A stretch of DNA of 14,938 nucleotides from Acidimicrobiia bacterium (GCA_009927565.1 RFMT01000315.1:1-14938); one strand, 5' to 3'; positions 6,598 through 14,900 are shown, counted from the first letter of the stretch. The notes: generated by a model from the letters alone, not told the origin. Numbers and translations are program-made.

Positions 6598-7405
6598 GCC
6601 ATATCTGATTTTTTTGTCGGTTTTTCTCGTTTGGCCAGGCATCTATGTCTTTCGCGCGGCCTTCGAGAAAAATTCTGCCGAGCGACACCCGATGGTCGAA
6701 GCAGTTACCGGTCAATACAGAGCAAGTTTCATCTACAGTCTTGAACTTTCTGCAGTCAGTGCCGCGATTGGTCTGTTTATTGGGTCGCTCGTTGCGATCG
6801 CGATAGTTCGACTTGAAAATGTGCGAGTGCTGCGAAGTCTCGTGGTGGGATATTCATCAGTAGCGGCAAACATGGGTGGCATACCACTTGCATTTGCGTT
6901 TCTTTCGGCATTTGGTATGCAAGGTTTGGCCACGCGCTTGCTTCGTGAGATCAACATCGACCTAATCGGCTGGGGGTTTCGTATCACCGATTTTTGGGGC
7001 ATCGTTTTGGTTTATTTATATTTTCAGATTCCTTTGATGACCCTGATTTTGGTGCCCGCGATCGACGGCTTGCGTCGCACGTGGCACGAAGTTGCACAAA
7101 GTCTTGGTGCGACCGCCAACCAATATTGGCGTTTTGTTGCGTTACCAATCTTGACACCTGCTTTGCTTGGCGGATTTTTATTGCTCATTGCCAATGCGTT
7201 TGCTGCCTACGCGACGGCTTTCGCGTTGTCGTCGGGTGGTTCAAGACTTGTGCCCGTGCAGATTCGTTTTTTTCTGCAAGGCGAGACGATTACAGGCAAG
7301 ACAAACTTGGGTTACGCGATGGCCGCATGGATGGTATTGCTCACATTGGTTTTGGTGATTGGGTTTCAGACACTCGTGCGTCGTTCTGAAAGGTGGCGTC
7401 AATGA
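6554..7405 (+). CDS. ABC transporter permease, PotB-like
   Basis: This is the first of two membrane subunits of the importer. The 283-residue protein begins with a basic stretch and helix 1 (about 12-35, FIYLPYLIFLSVFLVWPGIY), and has about six hydrophobic segments. The cytoplasmic EAA loop that docks on the ATPase is clear at about 179-199: EVAQSLGATANQYWRFVALP, matching the EAA...G consensus. The start codon lies inside the left arm of a terminator hairpin and no Shine-Dalgarno is seen. An in-frame TTG at 6596, just past the hairpin, would remove 14 residues and begin at the first helix, so the true start is uncertain. It overlaps the next permease by four bases (ATGA). Confidence 0.92.
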   Translation: MAGSFKSRARHFIYLPYLIFLSVFLVWPGIYVFRAAFEKNSAERHPMVEAVTGQYRASFIYSLELSAVSAAIGLFIGSLVAIAIVRLENVRVLRSLVVGYSSVAANMGGIPLAFAFLSAFGMQGLATRLLREINIDLIGWGFRITDFWGIVLVYLYFQIPLMTLILVPAIDGLRRTWHEVAQSLGATANQYWRFVALPILTPALLGGFLLLIANAFAAYATAFALSSGGSRLVPVQIRFFLQGETITGKTNLGYAMAAWMVLLTLVLVIGFQTLVRRSERWRQ

Positions 7406-8190
7406 AACCAGGTCGACTCGCCTGGTGGTTGGTGATTTGGGTCGTAGGCCTGTTCTATTTGATCCCGATGCTCTCGATGACCCGATTTGCATTTCAAAGA
7501 ATTCCGGTGATCAAATTGTCATTCAATAATGTTTTCAGCAAGTGGACGATCGAGCCCCTGCTCACAACATTCTCAGACTCTGGTTTTCGAAGTAGCGCGA
7601 TGCTTAGCATTTGGCTGGCTATCGCCACTGCAGTTTTGACATTGTTGCTTCTTGTTCCGACGATGACGATCGCCCATTTGCGTTCACCACGAATGCGCCG
7701 AGTGATCGAAATTTCTGCCGTTTTACCTTTTGTCGTACCAGCAATTGCTCTCGTCGTGGGTTTTGCAGGTGCTTTTCGAGACACCATACCGCAGTTGATC
7801 AGAAGCCCATTTGGCATGGTGCCGCTCTATGTGATCACTGCGTTGCCATTCACCCATCGAACGCTCGAGAACGGTTTGGCGTCGCTTGATTTGCGCACAT
7901 TGATCGATGCGTCACGCAGTCTGGGTGCAAGTTGGATACGAACCGTGCTGTTTGTCATCGTCCCGAATATGCGCGCGAGCATCGCTACTGCTTCATTTCT
8001 TGCTTTAACCGTGGTGCTCGGCGAGTTCACCATTGCTTCGCTGTTATTGAAGAACACCCTTCCCCTTTACCTCGCATATGCCCAGGGCCAAAATCCGCAG
8101 GGTTCGTTTGCGGTTGGTTTGGTTCTGGTTGTGCTTTCAGCTGGATTCGTCACGGCAGCAAATCGTTTTGGAAAGAGAGTTGTTTCATGA
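7402..8190 (+). CDS. ABC transporter permease, PotC-like
   Basis: This is the second membrane subunit. The chosen ATG at 7402 overlaps the stop codon of the first permease and has AAAGGTGG about 6 bases upstream; a GTG at 7393 would overlap that Shine-Dalgarno. The protein is 262 residues with about six helices, the first at about 8-28. The EAA loop is at about 168-188, IDASRSLGASWIRTVLFVIVP, although the first residues of the consensus (EAA) are replaced by IDA. The late stretch LGEFTIASLL is typical of PotC-type subunits. It probably pairs with the first permease as a heterodimer. Its stop codon overlaps the ATPase ATG. Confidence 0.93.
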   Translation: MKPGRLAWWLVIWVVGLFYLIPMLSMTRFAFQRIPVIKLSFNNVFSKWTIEPLLTTFSDSGFRSSAMLSIWLAIATAVLTLLLLVPTMTIAHLRSPRMRRVIEISAVLPFVVPAIALVVGFAGAFRDTIPQLIRSPFGMVPLYVITALPFTHRTLENGLASLDLRTLIDASRSLGASWIRTVLFVIVPNMRASIATASFLALTVVLGEFTIASLLLKNTLPLYLAYAQGQNPQGSFAVGLVLVVLSAGFVTAANRFGKRVVS

Positions 8191-9245
8191 GTGGAAACCT
8201 GAGTTTCAACGATGTCACCAAAAAATTTGGCACGACAATTGCGCTCGATAGTTTTTCAGTGCACGTTAACGAAGGTGAACTCGTCACGTTGTTGGGCCCG
8301 AGCGGATGTGGCAAGTCGACCGCGTTGCGTGTCGCCGCCGGCTTCGAAGCACCCGATATTGGCGACGTAAGACTCGGCACAAATAGCGTTCTTGGCTTGC
8401 CGGCAAACAAACGCGGACTCGGAATTGTTTTTCAAAATTACAGTCTGTTCCCTCATTTGACGGTGCTCGAGAACCTTGAGTTCGGCATGCGCGTTCGTCG
8501 AGTTTCAAAACTTAGACGGTCGGCCCGTGTCGCTGAATTGCTAGATCTTGTTCGACTTGTTGGTCTGGCAGAAAGATTCCCCCACCAGTTGTCGGGTGGT
8601 CAGCAACAGCGAGTTGCTCTTGCCCGGGCCTTGGCCGTCGAGCCGCAAGCATTATTACTGGATGAACCTTTGAGTGCGCTTGACGCGACAGTTCGACTTG
8701 AGGTGCGTGAAGAAATTCGTCGCATTCAGCGTGACTCAGGCATCGCGACCCTGTTCGTCACACATGATCAAGAAGAGGCGATGGCAATTTCAGATCAAGT
8801 TTGTGTCATGAATAGCGGCAAAGTCGAACAAGTTGGCGCACCGAAAACGATTTATCGGTTTCCATCCACCCCGTTTGTGGCCCGATTTGTTGGTCGCGTC
8901 AATGACTTAGAAGTCGAAATTTTAAAACCAGGTGTGGCTCGCCTTGTGGGGCATGCTCAAGAATTCACGGTGCCTGCCACTAGTGGTATCCGGGGCGTTG
9001 CACGAGTTTTGCTTCGCCCTGAAGACGTGCGAATCGCGAGTCAAGACGACACGGGCACATTGAAAGGAATAGTCAAGACCCTGCATTTTGGTGGCGCCAC
9101 CACCGCCGCAGAGATTTCGGTACTCGGCACTGATCATGTTGTGCGTATGTCAGATTCAACGCGGGCCATCAACTGTGAGGTTGGCGACAACATCGAGTTT
9201 GTTTTTGATACCGAGAGATGCCTGGTGACTGCCGCAACCCATTGA
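8187..9245 (+). CDS. ABC transporter ATP-binding protein, PotA/FbpC-type
   Basis: This ATPase drives the importer from the cytoplasmic side. The ATG at 8187 overlaps the preceding stop codon by four bases and has GAAAGAGAG 7 to 15 bases upstream, so longer readings of the frame were rejected. In the 352-residue protein all core motifs are intact: Walker A GPSGCGKST (37-45), Q-loop glutamine 83 in FQNYSLFPH, signature LSGGQQQR (135-142), Walker B LLLDEP (156-161), D-loop SALD, and switch histidine 193 in VTHDQEEAM. Residues about 240-352 form a C-terminal TOBE-like regulatory domain (RPEDVRIAS, then FGGATTAAEI), usual for PotA, FbpC, CysA and MalK relatives. The order binding protein, two permeases, ATPase makes a complete importer. 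Confidence 0.96.
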   Translation: MSGNLSFNDVTKKFGTTIALDSFSVHVNEGELVTLLGPSGCGKSTALRVAAGFEAPDIGDVRLGTNSVLGLPANKRGLGIVFQNYSLFPHLTVLENLEFGMRVRRVSKLRRSARVAELLDLVRLVGLAERFPHQLSGGQQQRVALARALAVEPQALLLDEPLSALDATVRLEVREEIRRIQRDSGIATLFVTHDQEEAMAISDQVCVMNSGKVEQVGAPKTIYRFPSTPFVARFVGRVNDLEVEILKPGVARLVGHAQEFTVPATSGIRGVARVLLRPEDVRIASQDDTGTLKGIVKTLHFGGATTAAEISVLGTDHVVRMSDSTRAINCEVGDNIEFVFDTERCLVTAATH

Positions 9246-9312
9246 CAATCGCGCATCAACTTCGGTAGTGAATTTGTTCATTCCGATAACTGGGTTGCGC
9301 TAGAAAGTAATC

Positions 9313-9669
9313 ATGTCTTCGACGGCCAGGCTCGACGACACTTGTTTGAAAATTAATCTTGACTGGATTGGTGCGATCTTCGGTCTGTCGCGCCGAAAGT
9401 TCATCGTGTTGCGTGCCGACATCATTTCGCTGAGTTCTACATCGTCGAAAGAAGCCAGACGAATGTTGCGTTTTCGCATTTCGGGCACTGCCGTGCCCGG
9501 TTGGTGGTTGATGGGTTGGTTCTCGCGTCAAACTCGCGACGGCCGGTGGGCATGGGTGTGGATCACCCCGAACCGAGACTTGGTCGCCATTGAAACCAAA
9601 CATCGTCGTCGCTCGCTGATTATTGTGCCGCGCGACTGGTTCGCTGAGCCACCAGTTTTGAGCGGGTGA
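9313..9669 (+). CDS. Hypothetical PH-like domain protein
   Basis: I cannot assign a function. The 118-residue protein has no signal peptide or membrane helix. Its pattern of short strands is like a family of small actinobacterial proteins with a PH-like fold: DIISLSS, then RFRISGTAVPGWWLMGWFSR, WAWVWITPNRDLVAIETK, and RSLIIVPRDW. The 'GT..PG....G.F' turn followed by 'W.......VAIE' is the part I recognise. AGAAAG lies about 6 bases before the ATG, which supports the start. Its TGA (9667-9669) lies inside the 3' acceptor end of the convergent tRNA gene, a nine-base overlap. The upstream 67-base gap shows no clear promoter. Confidence 0.72.
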   Translation: MSSTARLDDTCLKINLDWIGAIFGLSRRKFIVLRADIISLSSTSSKEARRMLRFRISGTAVPGWWLMGWFSRQTRDGRWAWVWITPNRDLVAIETKHRRRSLIIVPRDWFAEPPVLSG

Positions 9670-9731
9670 CGGGAATCGGACCCGCGTATTCAGCTTGGGA
9701 AGCTGATGTTCTGCCACTGAACTACACCCGC
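9661..9731 (-). tRNA. tRNA-Gly (anticodon CCC)
   Basis: On the minus strand the 71 bases fold into a full cloverleaf. The acceptor stem is GCGGGTG with CACCCGC and discriminator T; the D stem is GTTC/GAAC. The anticodon stem is TCAGC/GCTGA with the 7-base loop TTCCCAA, giving anticodon CCC, which reads GGG (Gly). The T stem is GCGGG/CCCGT (one G-U pair) with loop TCCGATT. The CCA end is not encoded. The 3' nine bases overlap the stop end of the plus-strand PH-like gene. The upstream gap to dcd (9732-9811) must hold its promoter; I see no strong consensus there. Confidence 0.95.
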
Positions 9732-9811
9732 AATTGCGTATTTGAGCGTAGCAACACAGCTTTGTGTCCGAAATTTAAGTTCAACAAAAAATTCACTAAG
9801 GTTCTTTAGTC

Positions 9812-10375
9812 GTGATTTTGTCAGATCGAAGCATCAAAGAGGCTCTAGACGCCAAGCGAATCATCATTGATCCGCTTGATATGTCTTGTATTCAGCCTTC
9901 ATCAATTGACGTCAAGGTTTCAAATCTATTTCGTGTGTTTCGCAACCATACAGCAGGCACAATCGACGTTAAACGCGATCTCTCTGATTTGACAGAACTC
10001 GTCGAGATCGAACCAAACGGTGTTTTTATGCTGCACCCTGGCGAATTCGTGCTCGGTTCGACTCTCGAGCGCATTGCAATCGCTGACGATCTTGTTGCTC
10101 GCGTCGAAGGTAAGAGTTCGCTCGGACGACTTGGCTTGTTGATTCATTCGACTGCTGGTTTTATTGATGCAGGCTTTGACGGCCACATCACTCTCGAATT
10201 ATCGAATGTTGCGAACCTGCCGATCACTATTTACCCGGCAATGAAAATAGGACAAGTCAGTTTCATGACTATGACGACTCCAGCCGACAAGCCGTATGGC
10301 TCTGGTGCAAGTGGCTCAAAATATCAGGGCCAGCGCGGCCCGACACCGAGTCGCTATTTTGAAAATTTCAAATAA
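9812..10375 (+). CDS. dcd: dCTP deaminase, bifunctional (dUMP-forming) type
   Basis: Dcd converts dCTP; the bifunctional actinobacterial/archaeal form both deaminates it and hydrolyses the product to dUMP, feeding thymidylate synthesis and keeping dUTP low. The 187-residue length is normal. Motifs are GKSSLGRLGLLIHSTAGFID (100-119) and FDGHITLELSN (122-132), with the catalytic glutamate at 129. The C-terminus GSKYQGQRGPTPSR (168-181) matches actinobacterial bifunctional enzymes closely. The start is a GTG with a weak AAGG about 10 bases upstream; no ATG fits better. The TAA is directly adjacent to the stop codon of the convergent Fe-S oxidoreductase gene, with no spacer. Confidence 0.96.
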   Translation: MILSDRSIKEALDAKRIIIDPLDMSCIQPSSIDVKVSNLFRVFRNHTAGTIDVKRDLSDLTELVEIEPNGVFMLHPGEFVLGSTLERIAIADDLVARVEGKSSLGRLGLLIHSTAGFIDAGFDGHITLELSNVANLPITIYPAMKIGQVSFMTMTTPADKPYGSGASGSKYQGQRGPTPSRYFENFK

Positions 10376-12655
10376 TTAACTGAAACTAGTTGTGCTTGCC
10401 GCAATATTGGCCGCCGCAAGAGGTGCATTCTGATTCGCAATTGATCGCTCGCCGTTTTCGATCGCATCGAGCAAGTGAATTGCAATGTCGCCAACTTTGA
10501 TTTCAGATTCGTCTTTGCCTGCGCCTTTGACGCCGTCATCGAGCATGATGTAGCAAAACGGGCATGCCGTTGCAACGCGACTCGCACCAGTGGCGATTGC
10601 CTCGCGCGCACGCTCATCGTTGACTTTGGTGCCGATGTCTTCTTCCATCCACATTCTTGCGCCACCAGCGCCACAGCACATGCCCTTGGTGCCGTTACGT
10701 GGCATCTCAACAATTTCGATGCCTTTAATCGAGCCAACCACTTTTCGCGGCGCAACATAAACATCGTTGTGTCGACCTAGATAGCACGAGTCGTGATATG
10801 TGATTCGTTCTTCGAGAGAAGCGTTGCTGACATCTAGCGTGCCTGATTCGATTAAGTCTTCGAGCAACTGTGAGTGGTGAATTACCTCGTAGTTGCCGCC
10901 CAACTGTGGGTATTCGTTCTTAAGTGTGTTGAAGCAGTGCGGACATTGCGTGATGATTTTGCGCACGCCCATCGTGTTGAGCATCTCGACGTTTGGCATC
11001 GCCAACATTTGAAACAGGTATTCGTTGCCACTGCGACGTGCGCTGTCACCTGTGCACATTTCGCTCGGACCAAGGATCGCCACATCAATACCGGCCCGCT
11101 TCAGCAACTTGGCCATTGACTGAGTCACTTTTTTGTTTTTGTCGTCGAAACTGCCGGCGCAACCAACCCAATACAAATATTCGCTCTTCAACGGCGCACC
11201 TGGGTCAAGAATTTCGACGTCTAGATCTTTGGCCCACTCACCGCGATCGGTTTGGCTCATGCCCCATGGATTGCCTTGGTTCTCCATTGAGCGATATGCG
11301 TTTCCGAGTTGTGCCGGAAAGTTGCTTTCCATAAGCGACAGATAACGACGCATGTCGAGAATCTTGTCAAGAATTTCAATGTTTACCGGGCAAATCTCGT
11401 CGCAAGCCTTGCAACTTGTACATGACCAAATTTCTTCGGCGGTGATGCGCTCAAACAGTGAGTTGGCACTGACTTTTATTTCACTGTCGGCGCTCAGCGG
11501 TGGAGAAACCTTGCCACCAGGTGCATGACTCGCGGTGGCGGCCATCACTTCGCCACTCTTGAGAACGATTTCGCGTGGGTCGAGTGGTTTACCCGTGGCG
11601 TGTGCTGGGCAGACGCTCGTGCAGCGTCCGCACATCGTGCAGGCGTCCAGGTCGAGTAGTTGTTTCCATGTGAATTCTTCGATCATATTTACGCCGAAAG
11701 ACTCGAGAGAAGTCTCAGTCAAATTCGGCATCGCTTTCATCGCTCCCTTGGGGCGTTCGCGATCTTTGAGATACATATTGAGCGGCGAGGTAAACATGTG
11801 GCGCAACATCGTGATCGGCAATATCGCCAAGAAGACGATGAAGGTCAATACGTGAGTAACCCACCATCCTTGATGCCACGTTGTCAATGTTGACGTGCTT
11901 GCACCGTTGACAAGTTGTGCGAGTGGGTAACCAACCACACTCCATTTTTCGTGGTCGAGGTTTACGCCCGCGGCTTGGCCTTGGGCGATGCGAAACATTT
12001 CTGCGCCAAAGCCTGTTACACCGATTGCCAACAACACGCCAAGAATCAATGCGTGTTCTGGTTTTGTTTTGATACGAATTCGATATGGACGCTGTATATA
12101 TCGACGCAGAATCGCCCATACGACACCAGCAGTGAACACAACACCGGCGACATCGCCAACAAGCGCGTAACCGCGATAAACATCACCATGCAAAAACTTG
12201 AGCGCTTCGGGCATTTGGTGGTCGATCTCAAGCACAGTGGTAACCCCGAGCAACACCAAGAAACCGAAATAGATCATCGAGTGCATTAGACCTGCGGCGC
12301 TATCGCGCAAAAGTGTGCGCATGTAGACACCGGCGCGATAGTCGGCAAGACGGCGCTTTACATTTTTTGGTGTTGTTTTTCGACGGTCTGGTGCTCCACG
12401 CTCCCAGTTGCGAATTCGATCAGCGAACCGCAGCGAACCCCAAATCAACATCATTGGAATGACCGTGTAGAAAGCAACGACCAGTGCAGTTGGGATGCCG
12501 GCAAAAACTTCGCGGTGAATCAGCGATTCGTTCTTCCACCCCGTCAGATGCGGCACGATGCCCGAAATTAATGTGAATGTTCCGATGCCAATACCGAAGG
12601 CAATCGAAAGTTGATACGGCTTGAAACGTTTTTTGACAGCAGTTTCAGTTGTCAT
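10376..12655 (-). CDS. Membrane Fe-S oxidoreductase with CCG domains, EtfD (Rv0338c)-like
   Basis: This 759-residue protein has four parts. Residues about 10-290 hold about six membrane helices with several histidines (for example H125, H261, H268) that could ligate haem, as in NarI-type subunits. Two 4Fe-4S motifs follow: C339, C342, C345, C349 and C412, C415, C418, C422. Two CCG domains come last: C499, C534, C571, C574, and C624, C660-C661, C698, C701. This is the layout of heterodisulfide-reductase-D-like membrane oxidoreductases. In Mycobacterium tuberculosis the protein of this layout (Rv0338c, EtfD) takes electrons from electron-transfer flavoprotein into the quinone pool. I infer that role here; no etfAB genes are in the window. 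AGGGGTG lies about 11 bases before the ATG. It is the last gene of the gpmA transcription unit. Confidence 0.88.
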   Translation of the reverse strand: MTTETAVKKRFKPYQLSIAFGIGIGTFTLISGIVPHLTGWKNESLIHREVFAGIPTALVVAFYTVIPMMLIWGSLRFADRIRNWERGAPDRRKTTPKNVKRRLADYRAGVYMRTLLRDSAAGLMHSMIYFGFLVLLGVTTVLEIDHQMPEALKFLHGDVYRGYALVGDVAGVVFTAGVVWAILRRYIQRPYRIRIKTKPEHALILGVLLAIGVTGFGAEMFRIAQGQAAGVNLDHEKWSVVGYPLAQLVNGASTSTLTTWHQGWWVTHVLTFIVFLAILPITMLRHMFTSPLNMYLKDRERPKGAMKAMPNLTETSLESFGVNMIEEFTWKQLLDLDACTMCGRCTSVCPAHATGKPLDPREIVLKSGEVMAATASHAPGGKVSPPLSADSEIKVSANSLFERITAEEIWSCTSCKACDEICPVNIEILDKILDMRRYLSLMESNFPAQLGNAYRSMENQGNPWGMSQTDRGEWAKDLDVEILDPGAPLKSEYLYWVGCAGSFDDKNKKVTQSMAKLLKRAGIDVAILGPSEMCTGDSARRSGNEYLFQMLAMPNVEMLNTMGVRKIITQCPHCFNTLKNEYPQLGGNYEVIHHSQLLEDLIESGTLDVSNASLEERITYHDSCYLGRHNDVYVAPRKVVGSIKGIEIVEMPRNGTKGMCCGAGGARMWMEEDIGTKVNDERAREAIATGASRVATACPFCYIMLDDGVKGAGKDESEIKVGDIAIHLLDAIENGERSIANQNAPLAAANIAASTTSFS

Positions 12656-12702
12656 ATTTTTTGAGCACCCCTGATTATCGACTGGTACTCAGACTAGTTT
12701 TT

Positions 12703-13128
12703 TTAACCGAAATACGCGCGATCCAGATCGCGAATTCGCAACGACAGCGAGGCCAGCAACTTGTGTGTAAGTGCGGGCACTTTGTCGGTTAATCGCAAGA
12801 AGTTGCCTCGACCGATGACCAATAGTTGACATTCGGATTCGCACACAACAGTCGCGGTGCGCGGACCGTGGTCAAGAAGCGAAAGTTCGCCCACGACTGA
12901 GCCCGTACCGAGCGTTGCCACTTTTTTGCCGCCGCGTTTCACAGAGGCCTTGCCACTCAAAATAATGAACGCTTCTTTGCCAGGTTCACCCTGTTTGACC
13001 ATCGTTTCACCTTTAGACATGGTCACCCGATCGCCCGCCTTAGCGATTCGCTCAAGATCTTTTGACGAGCACGATGAAAAGAGAGGTGAATAGCGCAAGT
13101 GTTTTAGAGAATTTTTTAGTTCAGCCAT
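12703..13128 (-). CDS. Stand-alone cyclic-nucleotide-binding domain protein
   Basis: The 141-residue protein is almost entirely one cNMP-binding beta-barrel of the Crp/PKA type. The phosphate-binding cassette reads GELSLLDHGPRTATV (80-94), with glutamate 81, arginine 90 and threonine 91 in the places of the cAMP-contacting residues, so ligand binding looks possible. There is no DNA-binding helix-turn-helix and no catalytic domain; it is not a classical Crp regulator. The frame is open to 13218, but MAELKNSLKHL at 13128 is the natural start of such domains, and the longer reading would run into gpmA. It lies 10 bases after gpmA and 47 before the Fe-S oxidoreductase, so it is probably co-transcribed. 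Its partner is unknown. Confidence 0.85.
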   Translation of the reverse strand: MAELKNSLKHLRYSPLFSSCSSKDLERIAKAGDRVTMSKGETMVKQGEPGKEAFIILSGKASVKRGGKKVATLGTGSVVGELSLLDHGPRTATVVCESECQLLVIGRGNFLRLTDKVPALTHKLLASLSLRIRDLDRAYFG

Positions 13129-13138
13129 GCCTTGAATT

Positions 13139-13894
13139 CTAGTGTTTTTCGGCGTTGCTCTGGTTGCCAACTTCGGTAATCGCTTTGGCGATCTCTTCCT
13201 GGTCGCCAAGATAGCCAACCGTGACGACTTTCATTTGGTTCGAGAACTCATATTTGCGCGGTACCCCAGTTGGGATGTTGAATTTGGCGATTTGCTCGGG
13301 GCTCAAATTTTCAAGATACATCACTAATGCCCGCAGAGAGTTGCCGTGGGCGGTTATCAAAACGTTTTTATTGTTCTGCAATTCTCCGACGACGTTTTGA
13401 AAATAAAACGGCACGACACGCGCGACGACATCTTTAAGACATTCAGTATTAGGCAGAACATTCGGTGAGATGTCGCGGTATCGCGGGTCATTACGCGGAT
13501 GCTCGGGGCTCGATGAGTCGACCGGCGGCGGCGCAACATCAAAACTTCTGCGCCACAGGTTTGTCTGCTCGACCCCGTATTTAAGCGTCGTCGCTTTTTT
13601 ATCGAGGCCTTGCAACGCCCCGTAGTGACGTTCATTGAGTCGCCAATCTTGTCTCACTTCAAGATCTGATTGGCCAAGTGTCTCAAGCGTCAGTCGATTG
13701 GTTGCGATCGCTCGCGTTAAAAGCGAAGTGAAAACAACGTCAAATTTGATTCCGGCTTGCTTGAGTGTTTCGCCCGCCTGTCTTGCTTCACTCTCGCCTT
13801 TTGGCGTGAGTGCAACATCGTGCCAGCCAGTAAATAGGTTGAGTTCGTTCCATGTGCTTTGACCATGCCGAAGCAGTACAAGCAAGCCAGTCAT
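13139..13894 (-). CDS. gpmA: 2,3-bisphosphoglycerate-dependent phosphoglycerate mutase
   Basis: GpmA interconverts 3- and 2-phosphoglycerate in glycolysis and gluconeogenesis. The 251 residues match the dPGM family in length. Key residues are present: RHGQSTWN with the phosphorylated histidine at 10, arginine 61 in TSLLTRAIATN, glutamate 88 in RLNERHYGALQGL, and histidine 183 in TAHGNSLRAL. The C-terminal GVPRKYEF is also typical. A GAGG Shine-Dalgarno lies about 5 bases before the ATG. It is the first gene of the minus-strand unit and is divergent from the ribokinase gene across a 51-base gap that must carry both promoters. Confidence 0.97.
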   Translation of the reverse strand: MTGLLVLLRHGQSTWNELNLFTGWHDVALTPKGESEARQAGETLKQAGIKFDVVFTSLLTRAIATNRLTLETLGQSDLEVRQDWRLNERHYGALQGLDKKATTLKYGVEQTNLWRRSFDVAPPPVDSSSPEHPRNDPRYRDISPNVLPNTECLKDVVARVVPFYFQNVVGELQNNKNVLITAHGNSLRALVMYLENLSPEQIAKFNIPTGVPRKYEFSNQMKVVTVGYLGDQEEIAKAITEVGNQSNAEKH

Positions 13895-13945
13895 TGAAGC
13901 CTCACTAACAAATTCTATGCGTTAAAACGATGTAACAATGGATGT

Positions 13946-14839
13946 ATGAGTTCAAGTAGTTCAACTCGTTTTGATGTAGTCGTCGTTGGCTCGGCGAATC
14001 TCGATCTCGTTGCGCGAACGAGTCGTTTACCAAAACCAGGAGAGACAGTTTCTGGTTCACACTTTTTTGAAGCTTGCGGTGGTAAGGGCGTTAATCAAGC
14101 GATTGCTTCCGCCAGAGCCGGAGCGCGTACTGCGTTCGTGGGTGCGCTCGGTCGCGATCATGCTGGCGAAACATTGCTCGCCGCACTAATTAATGACGGT
14201 GTTGATGTTTCTGCGGTGCAGCGAGTATCGGCGCCAACCGGTCGCGCTTTAATTGGGGTCAGCGACGACGGCGAAAATTCGATCATTGTTGTACCTGGCG
14301 CGAATCATGCGATCAGTAATGACGACATCGAAAAATACAAGTCGTTAATTTCTGCGGCAAGAGTTTTGTTGTGTCAACTTGAAGTGCCGTTGTCGGTTGT
14401 TCAACGCGCGTTCGAATTGGCAGGACCATCGACTAAGCGAATCTTGAATCCCGCTCCAGCGCAGACACTTCCCCATTCATTGCTTGGTGTGGTTGACATC
14501 GTCACCCCCAACGAACATGAAGTTCAACTTTTAGGAGGCGTGAGCAAATTGCAAAGCCTCGGTGTCAAGACGGTGATTGTCACTCAAGGCGAAAAGGGTG
14601 CGATGGTCGTTGACGAAACTGGCACGAGGCAGGTTGATCCTTTTAAAGTCACGCCAGTTGACACAACCGGTGCCGGGGATGCCTTCTGTGGCATGTTGGC
14701 CGCTCGCCTGGCACTTGGCGAATCAATGACATTTTCGCTTCGAGCGGCCGTGATTGCCGGAGCTTTGGCTACTCAAACTGAGGGTGCCGTGCCCTCACTA
14801 CCCTTATGGGATATGGTAAAAACCAAACTTGAGTCATAG
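13946..14839 (+). CDS. rbsK: Ribokinase (PfkB-family sugar kinase)
   Basis: Ribokinase phosphorylates D-ribose at O5 for entry to the pentose phosphate pathway. The 297-residue protein carries the PfkB signatures: GSANLDLVAR (15-24), the sugar-binding GGKGVNQA (45-52), NPAPA (168-172), TPNEHE (187-192), and the anion-hole motif DTTGAGDAF (239-247) with the catalytic aspartate at 245. GAVPSLP (280-286) near the end also fits ribokinase. Other PfkB kinases (adenosine, fructose) are possible, but GGKGVNQA with NPAPA favours ribokinase. No ribose transporter lies beside it. The ATG has a short GGA upstream (TGGATGTATG). A possible terminator hairpin lies about 60 bases downstream. Confidence 0.9.
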   Translation: MSSSSSTRFDVVVVGSANLDLVARTSRLPKPGETVSGSHFFEACGGKGVNQAIASARAGARTAFVGALGRDHAGETLLAALINDGVDVSAVQRVSAPTGRALIGVSDDGENSIIVVPGANHAISNDDIEKYKSLISAARVLLCQLEVPLSVVQRAFELAGPSTKRILNPAPAQTLPHSLLGVVDIVTPNEHEVQLLGGVSKLQSLGVKTVIVTQGEKGAMVVDETGTRQVDPFKVTPVDTTGAGDAFCGMLAARLALGESMTFSLRAAVIAGALATQTEGAVPSLPLWDMVKTKLES

Positions 14840-14900
14840 TGACTAAAGTTTTATGCTTAATAGGTTGTAAAGACTCGTAAAGCGCCTTATCGTACTTTGA

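Noticed and set aside
7932..8186. N-terminal extension of the ATPase gene upstream of 8187
   Set aside because: It overlaps the permease in another frame; the ATG at 8187 has a good Shine-Dalgarno and ATGA coupling.
9755..9812. Short palindromes ACACA-GCTT-TGTGT and ACTAA/TTAGT before dcd as a riboswitch or operator
   Set aside because: Stems of five pairs are expected by chance, and no known regulatory fold is seen.
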